Source: an uncultured Nocardioides sp.
Lineage (GTDB): Bacteria; Actinomycetota; Actinomycetes; Propionibacteriales; Nocardioidaceae
DNA: 64,000 nucleotides
Reading direction: 5' to 3'
Assembly (NCBI RefSeq): GCF_947488025.1
Contig: NZ_CANKYS010000001.1
Span: 1 to 64,000 of the forward strand
Shown here one piece after another: positions 11,001 to 17,479 of the stretch. A program made the position numbers and the translations under genes. Each line of letters starts with the position of its first letter. Position 1 is the stretch's first letter. The notes under the pieces were generated by a model. That model was not told where the DNA came from and did no database searches. It saw only the letters and a list, made by a program, of their open reading frames with translations.

Positions 11001-14000
11001 TGTTGGTCAGCGAGGTGCCGTCCGCCAGGCCGGAGGCGATGTCCGCGCGGACCGTCACCTCCACCGACGCACCGGAGGCTAGGTCGCCCACTGGGCACGT
11101 GACGAGGCCGTCGGCGGCCGTGCAGGTGACGCCGGCGGGGACGCTGGTGGACGAGGCGAACGTGACGCCGCTCGGGAGCGCGTCAGTGAGCACGAGGTTC
11201 GCGGCGGACGACGGCCCGTTGTTGGTGACGGTGAGGACCCAGCTCGCGCGGGCGCCCGCGTCGGCCTCGGCAGGGCCCGTCTTGGTGACGGACACGTCGG
11301 CGCGCGCGACGACGTCAGTGGAGGCGGTCGCCGAGTTGTTGCTCGGCGTGGGGTCGACGGGCGTGGTCGAGGTCACAGTGGCGGTGTTGCCCATCGGGCC
11401 GGTGGCGGCCCCCGGCGCGACGGTCCCGGTGACCGTGACGGTGAAGGACGCGCCACTGGCGAGGGTCGCGCTGGTGCAGGACACGGCGTTGCCGGTCGTC
11501 GCCGCGCAGCTCGCGCCATTGGTGGCCGTGGCGCTCACCCCGCTCACGCGTGCGGGGACCTGGTCGGTGACGGTCACGCCGGTGGCGTCGGACGGCCCGT
11601 TGTTGCGGGCGGTGATCGTGTAGGTGACCTGCTGCCCGGCCACGACGGGGTTGGGGGAGACGCTCTTGGCGAGAGACACGTCGGCCTGCGAGGTCGTCGG
11701 CAGGACGTAGGTCGCGGAGTTGTTGGCCGCCGTCGGGTCGGGGGTGGGAGAGGACACGGTGGCGGTGTTGGACGCCCCCCGGCCGCTCCCGTCGGCCGGC
11801 GTCTGTGCGCGCACGGTGATCGTCACGGTGTCGCCGACGGGGATGTCCCCGACGTCACAGGTCACGGTGCCAGAGGCGAAGCTGCAGGAGCCCTGCGTGC
11901 TCGACGAGCCGTTGTGGACGAGGGGAGCGGGGACCGGGTCGGACACCGTCACCGAGCGGGCGACCGACGGTCCGTTGTTGGTCACCACGAGCGTGTACGT
12001 CGCCTCCGCGCCGTCGGCGACGTCGTCGGCGGTCTTGGTGAGGGCGAGGTCGGCGCTAGTGGCGATCGGGTCGCTCGCGGTCGCCTGGTCGTTGCCCGGC
12101 GTGGGGTCGGTCGTCGAGGTCGAGGCCGCCGCGGTGTTGAGGAGTGTGCCGGTGGCGCCGGGTGCGAGCTGGCCGTCGATCCGCACCTGGACGGACTGGC
12201 CCGAGGGCAGCGACCCGAAGGCGCACGAGACGGTGCCGTCGGAGACCGTGCACGACCCGGCGTTGCTGGTGGCCGAGATCCCGGTGATGCTCGGCGGCAG
12301 CGGGTCGGCGAGCGTCACGGTCGCGGCGTCGGAAGGCCCGTTGTTGGTGACCGTCACGAGGTACTGCAGGGGGCGGCCCGCGACGACCGGGGTGACCGCC
12401 TGCTTGGCGACCGCGAGGTCCGCCCGACGCGCGGCCGGTGTGATGGTGGCGGACCCTGAGTTGTTGGCGGCGGTGGGGTCGGGGGTCCCCGAGGTGACCA
12501 GGGCGGTGTTGGTCAGAGGCGCGGTGCCGGCGTCGGACGGGACGCGGGCCACCACGGTGAAGGTCGCCGACTGGCCGGGGTCGAGGGCTCCGGCGGCGCA
12601 CGAGACCTGGCTGCCGGTGACCGTGCAGGTGCCCTGGGGTCCGGTCGCGGAGCGCACCGCGAGCCCGGCCGGCAGGGTGTCGGTGACGGTGACGTCCACC
12701 GCGCGCGAGGCGCCGTTGTTGGTCGCGACGACCGTGTAGGTGACGTCCGTGCCCGGGACGGGGTTGGTGGGCGCCGCCGACTTGGTGAGCGCGAGGTCGG
12801 CCTGGCGCACGACCGTGCTGCTCGCGGATGCCGTGTTGTTGGCCGGGACGGGGTCGGAGGTCGTGGTGCTGATCGCCGCCACGTTGGTGATCGAGGTCGC
12901 CGAGGAGCCCGGTGGCACGCGGACGACGACGGGGACGGTGACGGTGGCGCCGTTGGCCATCGTGCCGAGGTCGCAGGTGAGGGTCTGGCCGCCCAGCGAG
13001 CACGAGCCGGAGGAGGGGTTGCTGGAGACGTAGGTGACGCCCGGGGAGAGCGGGTCGGAGATGCGCACGCCGGCGGCCGGGTTGGGCCCGTTGTTGGTGG
13101 CGGTCAGCGTGTAGGTGATCTGGTTGCCGGCGGCGACGGGCTCGGGGGAGGCGGTCTTGGTGAGGGCCACGTCGGCCTCGTCGGCGACCGGGGTGGTGAC
13201 GGGCGCGGTGTTGTAGGAGTAGTCGCGCCCGATCGTCTCGGCGCGGTAGGCGAGCGAGGCCGTGTTCGACAGCGTCGTGCCGGCGGCCGCGGAGTCGACC
13301 CGCACCCGGAAGGTCACCGTCGTCGTCGCCGACGGGGCCAGGCGCCCGCCCGCCGTCGCGTTCGCGCCCGTGCCGGCCCGTACGCGCACGGTGCGGCTGG
13401 CGGCGACGTACTCGGCCTGGTCGTCGCCCGTCGCGTCGGTCTTGGTGCCCTGGTTGGCCCCGGCGGTCACGCGGACGGAGCCGGGCACGAAGGTGGTGTC
13501 GGCGGGGATCGGGTCGGTGATGACGGCGTTGGTGGCCGCGTCGTCGCCGATGTTGCTGAAGGTCATGGCGTACTCGAGGACGTCGCCCACCTTGGCCGGG
13601 CTGTTGCCGGAGAGGTTGGTGACGGACTTGGAGCCCTGGATGGTGGGTGCGTAGAGGTCGATCTGGGTCGTCAGCGCAGCGGGGTAGTAGAAGTCGCCGC
13701 TCGTGGCGAAGCGCAGGTTGGCCGAGGTTGCGCCGTTGGGCACCACGCCCGGGGCGTCGACGACCTTCGAGTCCTGGCTGAGGGTGTTCACCCAGCTCGG
13801 GTTGCGGTTGGTGATGTTGGAGCCGTTGGCGCTGATGCGGCTGGAGAAGAAGTTGGCCGACGGGCTGAGTGAGTCGGCAAGACGGGTCGAGTTGACCTGG
13901 AAGTAGTCACCGGTGATGCCGTAGTCGCCCTCATAGGTCACACCGCCGAACTTGGCACCGACCGCCCCCGACGGCGGGGCGAGGAAGCCGGAGATCGAGG

Positions 14001-14715
14001 TGTCGATGACGTCGTTATTGGTGACGGTGGCGTAGCCGCTGAACACCGTCAGGTCGCGCAGCGGAGCGCTGGGGTCCTCGACCGCCACGACGAGGCTCCA
14101 GCCGGCGTAGCGGTCCACGCCGGTCGCGGCTGCGATGTCGGCGCCCCAGTAGGTGCCGGCGCCCGCTCCCTGCACGATTGAGGTGACGTCGCGGTAGGCC
14201 GAGTAGTCGAGGTTTCCCGTCGTCTGGTTATCGATGCGGTCGGCGGCGAGCGTGGTGTAGGTGGAGGCGCCCGGCGCCCGGAACCTGATGTTGCCCGGCG
14301 TGCCGGCGGCGGCGGAGCCGCTGTTGCCGGCGTTGCGCGCGGCTCCCCAGAACAGACCGGCGTAGAGGACCCGGCCGCCGGTCGGGATCGTCAGGTTGGC
14401 CGACGACGACCGCGTGGTGCTCGCATCGGAGTCGACGTCGAGGTAGGTCATCGTGAAGTTGTTGTTGGAGGCGTTGCTGGCTCCGCTCTGGGCCTGCGTG
14501 CAGGCCGTGGCGGTGCCGCACGTCATCATCGTGTTGCCGGTGATCTGGATCGCCCCGTTGGTCTGCTGGGAGAAGACGGTGGTGAACGGGCGGATCACCG
14601 CGGCATCGGCCCTCACGGCCGGCACGACGACGGCGAGCGCGAGGCTGACCGCGACGAGCACGAGCGCGCTGCTGATGCGCACGGCGGAGTGGAGGGGGGA
14701 GCAGGCAGCCAGCAT
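5044..14715 (-). CDS. giant DUF11-repeat surface protein with LPDTG sorting signal
   Basis: This 3,223-residue secreted protein begins with a signal peptide (hydrophobic core about residues 14-34, ending near VRADAA). A unique domain of roughly 350 residues follows, then about 22 tandem repeats of 110-130 residues. Each repeat has the DUF11 pattern ADVSITKT, VPG, TYTLVVTNNGPS, VTDTLP, C-to-C pair, GDLAPG and NTATV. DUF11 domains are beta-sandwich modules of bacterial surface proteins. Each repeat keeps two cysteines that could form a disulfide. The C-terminus is an acidic spacer, LPDTG (residues 3186-3190), a hydrophobic segment and a basic MMRRSR tail: a textbook wall-anchoring signal. The sortase next door (4065-4760) is the likely partner. 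ATG 14715 follows a GAGGA ribosome site. Its function (adhesin, stalk or sheath) is unknown. Confidence 0.9.
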   Translation of the reverse strand: MLAACSPLHSAVRISSALVLVAVSLALAVVVPAVRADAAVIRPFTTVFSQQTNGAIQITGNTMMTCGTATACTQAQSGASNASNNNFTMTYLDVDSDASTTRSSSANLTIPTGGRVLYAGLFWGAARNAGNSGSAAAGTPGNIRFRAPGASTYTTLAADRIDNQTTGNLDYSAYRDVTSIVQGAGAGTYWGADIAAATGVDRYAGWSLVVAVEDPSAPLRDLTVFSGYATVTNNDVIDTSISGFLAPPSGAVGAKFGGVTYEGDYGITGDYFQVNSTRLADSLSPSANFFSSRISANGSNITNRNPSWVNTLSQDSKVVDAPGVVPNGATSANLRFATSGDFYYPAALTTQIDLYAPTIQGSKSVTNLSGNSPAKVGDVLEYAMTFSNIGDDAATNAVITDPIPADTTFVPGSVRVTAGANQGTKTDATGDDQAEYVAASRTVRVRAGTGANATAGGRLAPSATTTVTFRVRVDSAAAGTTLSNTASLAYRAETIGRDYSYNTAPVTTPVADEADVALTKTASPEPVAAGNQITYTLTATNNGPNPAAGVRISDPLSPGVTYVSSNPSSGSCSLGGQTLTCDLGTMANGATVTVPVVVRVPPGSSATSITNVAAISTTTSDPVPANNTASASSTVVRQADLALTKSAAPTNPVPGTDVTYTVVATNNGASRAVDVTVTDTLPAGLAVRSATGPQGTCTVTGSQVSCAAGALDPGQSATFTVVARVPSDAGTAPLTNTALVTSGTPDPTAANNSGSATITPAARRADLAVAKQAVTPVVAGRPLQYLVTVTNNGPSDAATVTLADPLPPSITGISATSNAGSCTVSDGTVSCAFGSLPSGQSVQVRIDGQLAPGATGTLLNTAAASTSTTDPTPGNDQATASDPIATSADLALTKTADDVADGAEATYTLVVTNNGPSVARSVTVSDPVPAPLVHNGSSSTQGSCSFASGTVTCDVGDIPVGDTVTITVRAQTPADGSGRGASNTATVSSPTPDPTAANNSATYVLPTTSQADVSLAKSVSPNPVVAGQQVTYTITARNNGPSDATGVTVTDQVPARVSGVSATATNGASCAATTGNAVSCTSATLASGASFTVTVTGTVAPGAATGPMGNTATVTSTTPVDPTPSNNSATASTDVVARADVSVTKTGPAEADAGARASWVLTVTNNGPSSAANLVLTDALPSGVTFASSTSVPAGVTCTAADGLVTCPVGDLASGASVEVTVRADIASGLADGTSLTNTGGVSSSTPDPTPGNNTATSSTDVTESSDVRIAKTSDPATLVPGAESSYLLAVTNDGPSDARDVVVTDTLDTDLTVLEATIEGGTCDVTGQLVTCTRALLPVDATTTARIRVLVAPERQAPLDNTAEVASASDTTPGNNSGTLSSDVAPSADLTVTKTASRDRISAGEGVTYTLTVVDNGPSLAADVTLTDTMPAGIVPAAATATAGSCAITGQLVECDLGDVAPGAPVTVTITASTAPGATAGARDNTATVTSATADPAPGNDAATATVTIGAEADVQLTKLANSDTFVPGRQVGWSIVVNNLGPSTARGVVVTDTLPDAVTITAAFHGTATPCSVAGQVVTCDLGDRVPGQRVITIVGTLASGYTGSTLANTARAATTSTDPVPGNDTATATTGIVRQTDLEIVKTIDDPTPVAGQRITYTLSAYNNGPSDALDPQFIDQLPSGLVDVVVNRPTLLGQPATAACELRPPTDPGTADNPTAPTVFCDGPVFRAGLPQRVIGSIEATVAPGFTGSLTNTARISSDTIDIDAANNESTVTTAVTADADVSITKAVAPSAPVPGEPVTWTVVVTNDGPSIARDVVVTDDVEDDITGVTATTGTTPEPCAIAAGNDVTCDLGDLAPGSSVTVTLRGDVPAGFTGDLDNTATVTSPTDDTPGNNTATAASTTGPRANVGITKTVFPTRPVPGQEVTYTLDVSNSGPSVARSVEVADAVPDALSGVTATSAPTADRCTVAGNQVDCDLGDLAPDEPVTITVRGALAPGFTGDLVNTATVRSPTDTTPGNNTATASGSTDPQADVSVTKSVSPIAPVPGEDVTYTVVVTNNGPSAARGVTLEDDLADELTDLQVSTGVTPDPCTIESGNDVSCAFGDLAASGAASRVVVTITGGLPAGFTGDLDNTVFVDSVTDSTPANNTATADATVAPRADVSITKSLTPDPPVPGRPLTYTLVVTNNGPSVARDVEVSDDVDDAVTGLVADGPGCDVAGGNDVTCDLGDLAPGTSTTITLTGGLPAGFTGDLDNTATVTSPTDTTPGNNTATVSGTAAPDANVGVTKVVAPSNPVPGEDVTWTIVVGNTGPSVARDVIVRDDVDDAITGLTATTGATPNPCTIAAGNDVTCALGDLRDGERVVITLGGGVPADFTGDLDNTATVSSPTDSTPANNTATANPATAPGADLSIIKTATPADPVPGTDVTWTVTITNAGPSVARDVVITDDVLDALTDVTASAPCTVGAGNAVTCELGDVGVGGVDATRTVTITGSVPPAYTGDVDNTATVASPTDTNTANNSSATQGTAEPSADLSITKTATPAVPVPGTEMTWTLTVTNAGPSVATGVVVRDDVADALTGVSASSDRSPEPCSVASGNVVTCPVPTMAVGATLTVTITGRLPADFTGDLDNTATVSSPVDDRTGNNSASTSGTATPQADVSITKTMVPTAPVPGRAVTWTLVVGNAGPSVARDVVVTDDVLDAVTDLTASDPCVIADDNEVTCELGDLGPGTTRTLTLGGGLPAGYTGPVDNTATVASPTDDTDTDNNSSSTGGVATPEADVSITKTMVPPVPVPGQDVTWTIGVVNAGPSVARAVEVTDDVLDAVTGLTATTGTTPNPCTIAAGNVVTCALGDLGPANTATITLTGRLDPDHAGTVDNTASVESETDTTPGNNEATTSGDTGARADVSVTKTLDPARPVPGQEVSWTVRVANTGPSTARSVVLTDDVDDAVGGLVATSGTSPEVCRIATGNQVTCDIGQLAPGETRVVTIRGTLDADFTGQLSNTARVASPTDSTPANDVATVVGEAAPQVDLSITKAAASRRAAPGSKVTFTITVANAGPSTARDVEVVDELERRLVLLSTDVTTGAADLTTRKRRVTAVFATLRPGEDGVVRIVTRLADDATGTVRNVAVATSPSPGGGEVEVQDVVDVQVAGQPEEGDVGDNGDDDTPQAQPDDDGVLPDTGLPAGVVPLAALSVLLLALGLWMMRRSRVSGRPD

Positions 14716-14816
14716 CGAGGGGTCCTCGTGGATACGGAGGAACCCGTCCCGGACGCCGCGATCTCCCCCACGAAGAACAGAGGCCGTCCGAGATGGACTC
14801 CTGCGGATGTGATGTT

Positions 14817-14830
14817 GTGAGCGGGCTCAC
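14817..14830. promoter_or_regulatory. small palindrome upstream of the giant surface protein
   Basis: GTGAGC and GCTCAC form a 6-bp dyad around GG, about 100 nt upstream of the surface-protein start and inside the 364-nt gap before the ABC-F leader. On the minus strand it is preceded by TTCACTGGTTTACC, which could hold a promoter. An operator role is only a guess. Nothing else stands out between 14831 and 15040. Confidence 0.25.
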
Positions 14831-15041
14831 GGTAAACCAGTGAACAGTCGTTTGGGGAGGCCTTGTCCCACCCTCGCTCGCCCGACGGGGGCCTCAGCCG
14901 AGGTCGCGACAGGATCGGCTCGCGGAGCGCGCCAGTGCAGGATCCGTTTGCGGCGATCCAGTCGACAAGTCCTCCGACCGTGGCCGTACGAAGTTCTGTA
15001 CGGCGGTGCCTGGGTGGATCACAACAGCTTCGAGTAATCGG

Positions 15042-15072
15042 TTGGTAACACGTCGCCTGCCGCTCGTAGAGT
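15042..15072 (+). promoter_or_regulatory. predicted promoter of the ABC-F leader transcript
   Basis: TTGGTA at 15042-15047 and TAGAGT at 15067-15072 resemble -35 and -10 hexamers, with a long 19-nt spacer. Transcription would start about 7 nt after the -10 box, at 15078-15080, which coincides with the leader-peptide ATG at 15080. The transcript would then be leaderless. AT-rich AGTAAT just upstream of the -35 box is compatible with WhiB7 activation, but this is inference. Confidence 0.5.
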
Positions 15073-15079
15073 CCGCACC

Positions 15080-15115
15080 ATGAGTTTCTGTGCGAAGCCC
15101 TGGTTCGTCCGCTGA
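15080..15115 (+). CDS. leader peptide of the ABC-F gene (11 aa)
   Basis: ATG 15080 to TGA 15113-15115 encodes MSFCAKPWFVR. It begins at the predicted transcription start, so it would be translated from a leaderless message. Its last codons (Trp-Phe-Val-Arg) overlap the left arm of the first hairpin of the following attenuator. Antibiotic-resistance genes of the erm and ABC-F types are often controlled by ribosome stalling on such short peptides. The stalling site and inducing drug cannot be read from the sequence. Confidence 0.6.
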   Translation: MSFCAKPWFVR

Positions 15116-15188
15116 CGGCGGCCGAACCCGACTGAGTTTCTCGTCCGCCGTCCTGGCCTATGCCGGGCGGCTACGCGTGCTGCCCGGC
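15102..15188 (+). promoter_or_regulatory. ribosome-mediated attenuator with competing hairpins
   Basis: Alternative pairings are visible. Hairpin 1 pairs GGTTCG and CCGC (15102-15107, 15109-15112) with GCGG and CGAACC (15118-15121, 15123-15128). A competing stem pairs GACGGCGG (15114-15121) with CCGCCGTC (15145-15152). CCGCC of that segment can also pair with GGCGG at 15166-15170. The last stem pairs GCCGGGCGG (15162-15170) with CTGCCCGGC (15180-15188), 9 bp with one G-U pair, 25 nt before the ABC-F start. A ribosome stalled on the leader peptide would break hairpin 1 and re-route the rest. Which state is ON is inference. Confidence 0.6.
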
Positions 15189-15213
15189 TCCCTGACGAGC
15201 TGAGAGAACACGC

Positions 15214-16926
15214 ATGCTTCGCACTGACCCTTCTTCCCTTTCCTCCGACGCTCCTGCCTGGGTAACTCGCGGATTGCCTGCGGGTACCGCTGCCCACGTG
15301 CGCGCCGAGGGCATCGCTGTGTCCCTTGGTGAGCGCTCTGTCCTGGCCGGCGTCGACGTGACGGTCTCGAACGGCTCACGGTTGGCCGTGGTCGGCGAGA
15401 ACGGCCGCGGCAAGACGACTCTGTTGCGCGTCCTGGCCGGCGATCTCTCGCCGGACGGGGGCGCGGTGACGCGCATCGGCACCCTGGCCCTCGTCGGGCA
15501 GACCCTCGACGTCGACAACGATCGCACCGTCGGGGACTTGCTCAAGGATGCCGTCGGCGACTCCCTAACCGCTCTTGACCGACTGGACGCCGCGACCGAG
15601 GCGCTGGCCGCCGGCGAGGCTGGAGCCGAGGACGCCTATGCGCAGGCCCTCGAGGTTGCCACGGTCCTCGACGCGTGGGACGCCGAACGACGTATCGACG
15701 TCGCTCTCGACGGGCTGGGCGCCTGCACCGACCGGAGTCGGCGACTGGCCACACTCTCGGTGGGGCAGCGCTATCGAGTGCGTCTGGCCGTCGTGCTCGG
15801 CTCGAGCACGGACCTGCTGCTGTTGGACGAGCCGACCAACCACCTGGACGCCGAGGCGCTTGCCTTCCTGACCCGACGACTCCGCGAACACCCCGGCGGA
15901 CTGGCCGTGGTCAGTCACGACAGGGCACTTCTGCGCGAGGTCGCCACGACCTTCCTCGACCTGGACCCAAGCCGCGACGGTCTTCCCCGCGAGTACTCCG
16001 GCGGGTACGACGGCTGGGCCGAGGGCCGGCGCCGGGAGCGCGAGCGCTGGGAGCAGGAGCACGTAGCCCAGCAGACCGAGCGCGCCGAGCTCCAGCAGGC
16101 CGCGGAGGACGCACGCGGCCGTCTCCGCACCGGTTGGCGCCCGGACAAGGGGACGGGCAAGCACCAGCGAGCCACCCGCACCGCCGGGGTGGTGCAGGCC
16201 TTCAACCGCAGGGTGGAGGATCTCGAACGCCACCGCATCACCGTGCCCGAGCCCCCGCGGCACTTGTCCTGGCCAGATCGGCCCATCCGGGCCAATCGCC
16301 CAGTCCTCGACGGCCATGGGCTGGTCGTCGACGGTCGACTCGAATCCCCGGTCGACGTGTCGCTGACGAGCGGCGGCCGGCTGCTGCTCACCGGACCGAA
16401 CGGCGCCGGCAAGTCCACTCTCCTCGCCGTACTGGCTGGTCAGGTCGAGCCGACACATGGACAGCTCCGCGTGCACCACGGAAACCGAGTGGCGCTGCTG
16501 TCGCAGGAGGCGCCCAGATGGAACCCGGACATTACCGCCTACGAGACCTACCGAGCGCACACGGACCGCTTCCAGGCACACGGAACGCCGGGGCAACCCC
16601 CGTCCCTGTCCGCCCTCGGGCTACTGGACGCGGCGACGCAGCGTGTCGCGGTCGGCCGGATGTCCCAAGGCCAGCAGCGCCGTCTGCACCTGGCGATGTG
16701 CCTGGCCGCGAAGCCCGACCTGCTGATGCTGGACGAACCGACGAACCACCTCTCGATCTCCCTCGTCGACGAGCTCACTCAGGCGCTGACAACAACCTCC
16801 TGCGTGGTAGTCGTCGCAACTCACGACCGGCAGATGCTCGCCGACCTTGCGACGTGGCCTCGTCTCGACCTGGGACAGCAGGAAGTCGACGACGCGTTCC
16901 CGAACGAACAGTGCGACGGGGGTTAG
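15214..16926 (+). CDS. ABC-F ribosome-protection protein
   Basis: A 570-residue soluble protein with two ABC ATPase domains and no membrane segments, the layout of ABC-F factors that enter the ribosomal E site and displace antibiotics. Domain 1 has Walker [10 protein letters not shown] (61-69), signature LSVGQ (181-185) and Walker [11 protein letters not shown] (201-210). A charged linker (about 255-345) rich in Arg and Glu forms the interdomain arm. Domain 2 has GPNGAGKST (394-402), MSQGQ (483-487) and [10 protein letters not shown] (503-512). The leader peptide and attenuator upstream point to an antibiotic-inducible resistance gene of the macrolide/lincosamide-type ABC-F group, though a housekeeping ABC-F cannot be fully excluded. 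The drug is not predictable. ATG 15214 has a weak GAGAGAA site. Confidence 0.88.
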   Translation: MLRTDPSSLSSDAPAWVTRGLPAGTAAHVRAEGIAVSLGERSVLAGVDVTVSNGSRLAVVGENGRGKTTLLRVLAGDLSPDGGAVTRIGTLALVGQTLDVDNDRTVGDLLKDAVGDSLTALDRLDAATEALAAGEAGAEDAYAQALEVATVLDAWDAERRIDVALDGLGACTDRSRRLATLSVGQRYRVRLAVVLGSSTDLLLLDEPTNHLDAEALAFLTRRLREHPGGLAVVSHDRALLREVATTFLDLDPSRDGLPREYSGGYDGWAEGRRRERERWEQEHVAQQTERAELQQAAEDARGRLRTGWRPDKGTGKHQRATRTAGVVQAFNRRVEDLERHRITVPEPPRHLSWPDRPIRANRPVLDGHGLVVDGRLESPVDVSLTSGGRLLLTGPNGAGKSTLLAVLAGQVEPTHGQLRVHHGNRVALLSQEAPRWNPDITAYETYRAHTDRFQAHGTPGQPPSLSALGLLDAATQRVAVGRMSQGQQRRLHLAMCLAAKPDLLMLDEPTNHLSISLVDELTQALTTTSCVVVVATHDRQMLADLATWPRLDLGQQEVDDAFPNEQCDGG

Positions 16927-17194
16927 TCCGCAACGGGTCTGCGTGCCAGTCGACGTCGGGAGGCGCGAACCGTCCCGCAGGCCGAACCTCCTACGACCAA
17001 CGCCGCTCCCCTTCAGCCGCGTGAGCATCCGGACGTCCCGATAGACCCGTCCGGAGGTAGTAGCCGGGACCGGGGCCTTCTACGGGAACCGTCAGCGGCC
17101 GGGTCGAAAGCTCGCGGCGACGGCCGGCGACCCAGCACCGGTGCGGGGTTTTTGGGACCCAAAGCGCGGCATAAGCCTGAATGGCTCAAATCTC

Positions 17195-17240
17195 AAGTGG
17201 CCCCTGATCTGCGTTTGCACAGGTCAGGGGCCACTTTTTT
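17195..17240 (+). terminator. intrinsic terminator after the ABC-F gene
   Basis: A perfect 13-bp stem, AAGTGGCCCCTGA (17195-17207) with TCAGGGGCCACTT (17224-17236), is followed by T6 ending at 17240. The T-tract places it on the plus strand, ending ABC-F transcription just before the convergent tRNA gene. The same stem could also end tRNA transcription from the other side. Nothing else is seen in 16927-17194. Confidence 0.85.
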
Positions 17241-17241
17241 G

Positions 17242-17315
17242 TAGCGGGGGCAGGATTTGAACCTGCGACCTCTGGGTTATGAGCCCAGCGAGCTACCGAG
17301 CTGCTCCACCCCGCG
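17242..17315 (-). tRNA. initiator tRNA-fMet (anticodon CAU)
   Basis: The complementary strand folds into a complete cloverleaf of 74 nt without an encoded CCA end. The acceptor arm pairs GCGGGG with CCCCGC, leaving an unpaired C1-U72. The anticodon arm CTGGG-CTCATAA-CCCAG carries CAU and the three consecutive G-C pairs diagnostic of initiators. The T arm is GCAGG-TTCAAAT-CCTGC. The mismatched first pair (which keeps it from elongation factor Tu) and the G-C pairs mark it as formyl-methionine initiator rather than elongator tRNA. Confidence 0.95.
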
Positions 17316-17394
17316 TCGGTGAACAGAACATTACAGGGGTGATGGGCCGAGCCCAAATCGGGGTGCCCGACAGGGCTGGAAACCTGCAAGAACC

Positions 17395-17440
17395 GCGGCC
17401 GTACGACGCATCCGGACGGATCCGGGCGTCGTACGGCCGC
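17395..17440 (-). terminator. terminator of the UPF0182 operon
   Basis: A perfect 15-bp stem GCGGCCGTACGACGC (17395-17409) and GCGTCGTACGGCCGC (17426-17440) encloses a 16-nt loop, and outer bases extend the pairing. It sits 40 nt downstream of the UPF0182 stop codon on the minus strand. There is no T-tract. Confidence 0.75.
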
Positions 17441-17479
17441 AGTTCTCCAACCAGCTGAGGGGTCGCGAGCGGACCCCGA

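Noticed and set aside
4958..14830. Long Arg- and Thr-rich frames on both strands across the giant gene
   Set aside because: They are codon-shadow frames of the GC-rich DUF11 repeats and lack any family motif.
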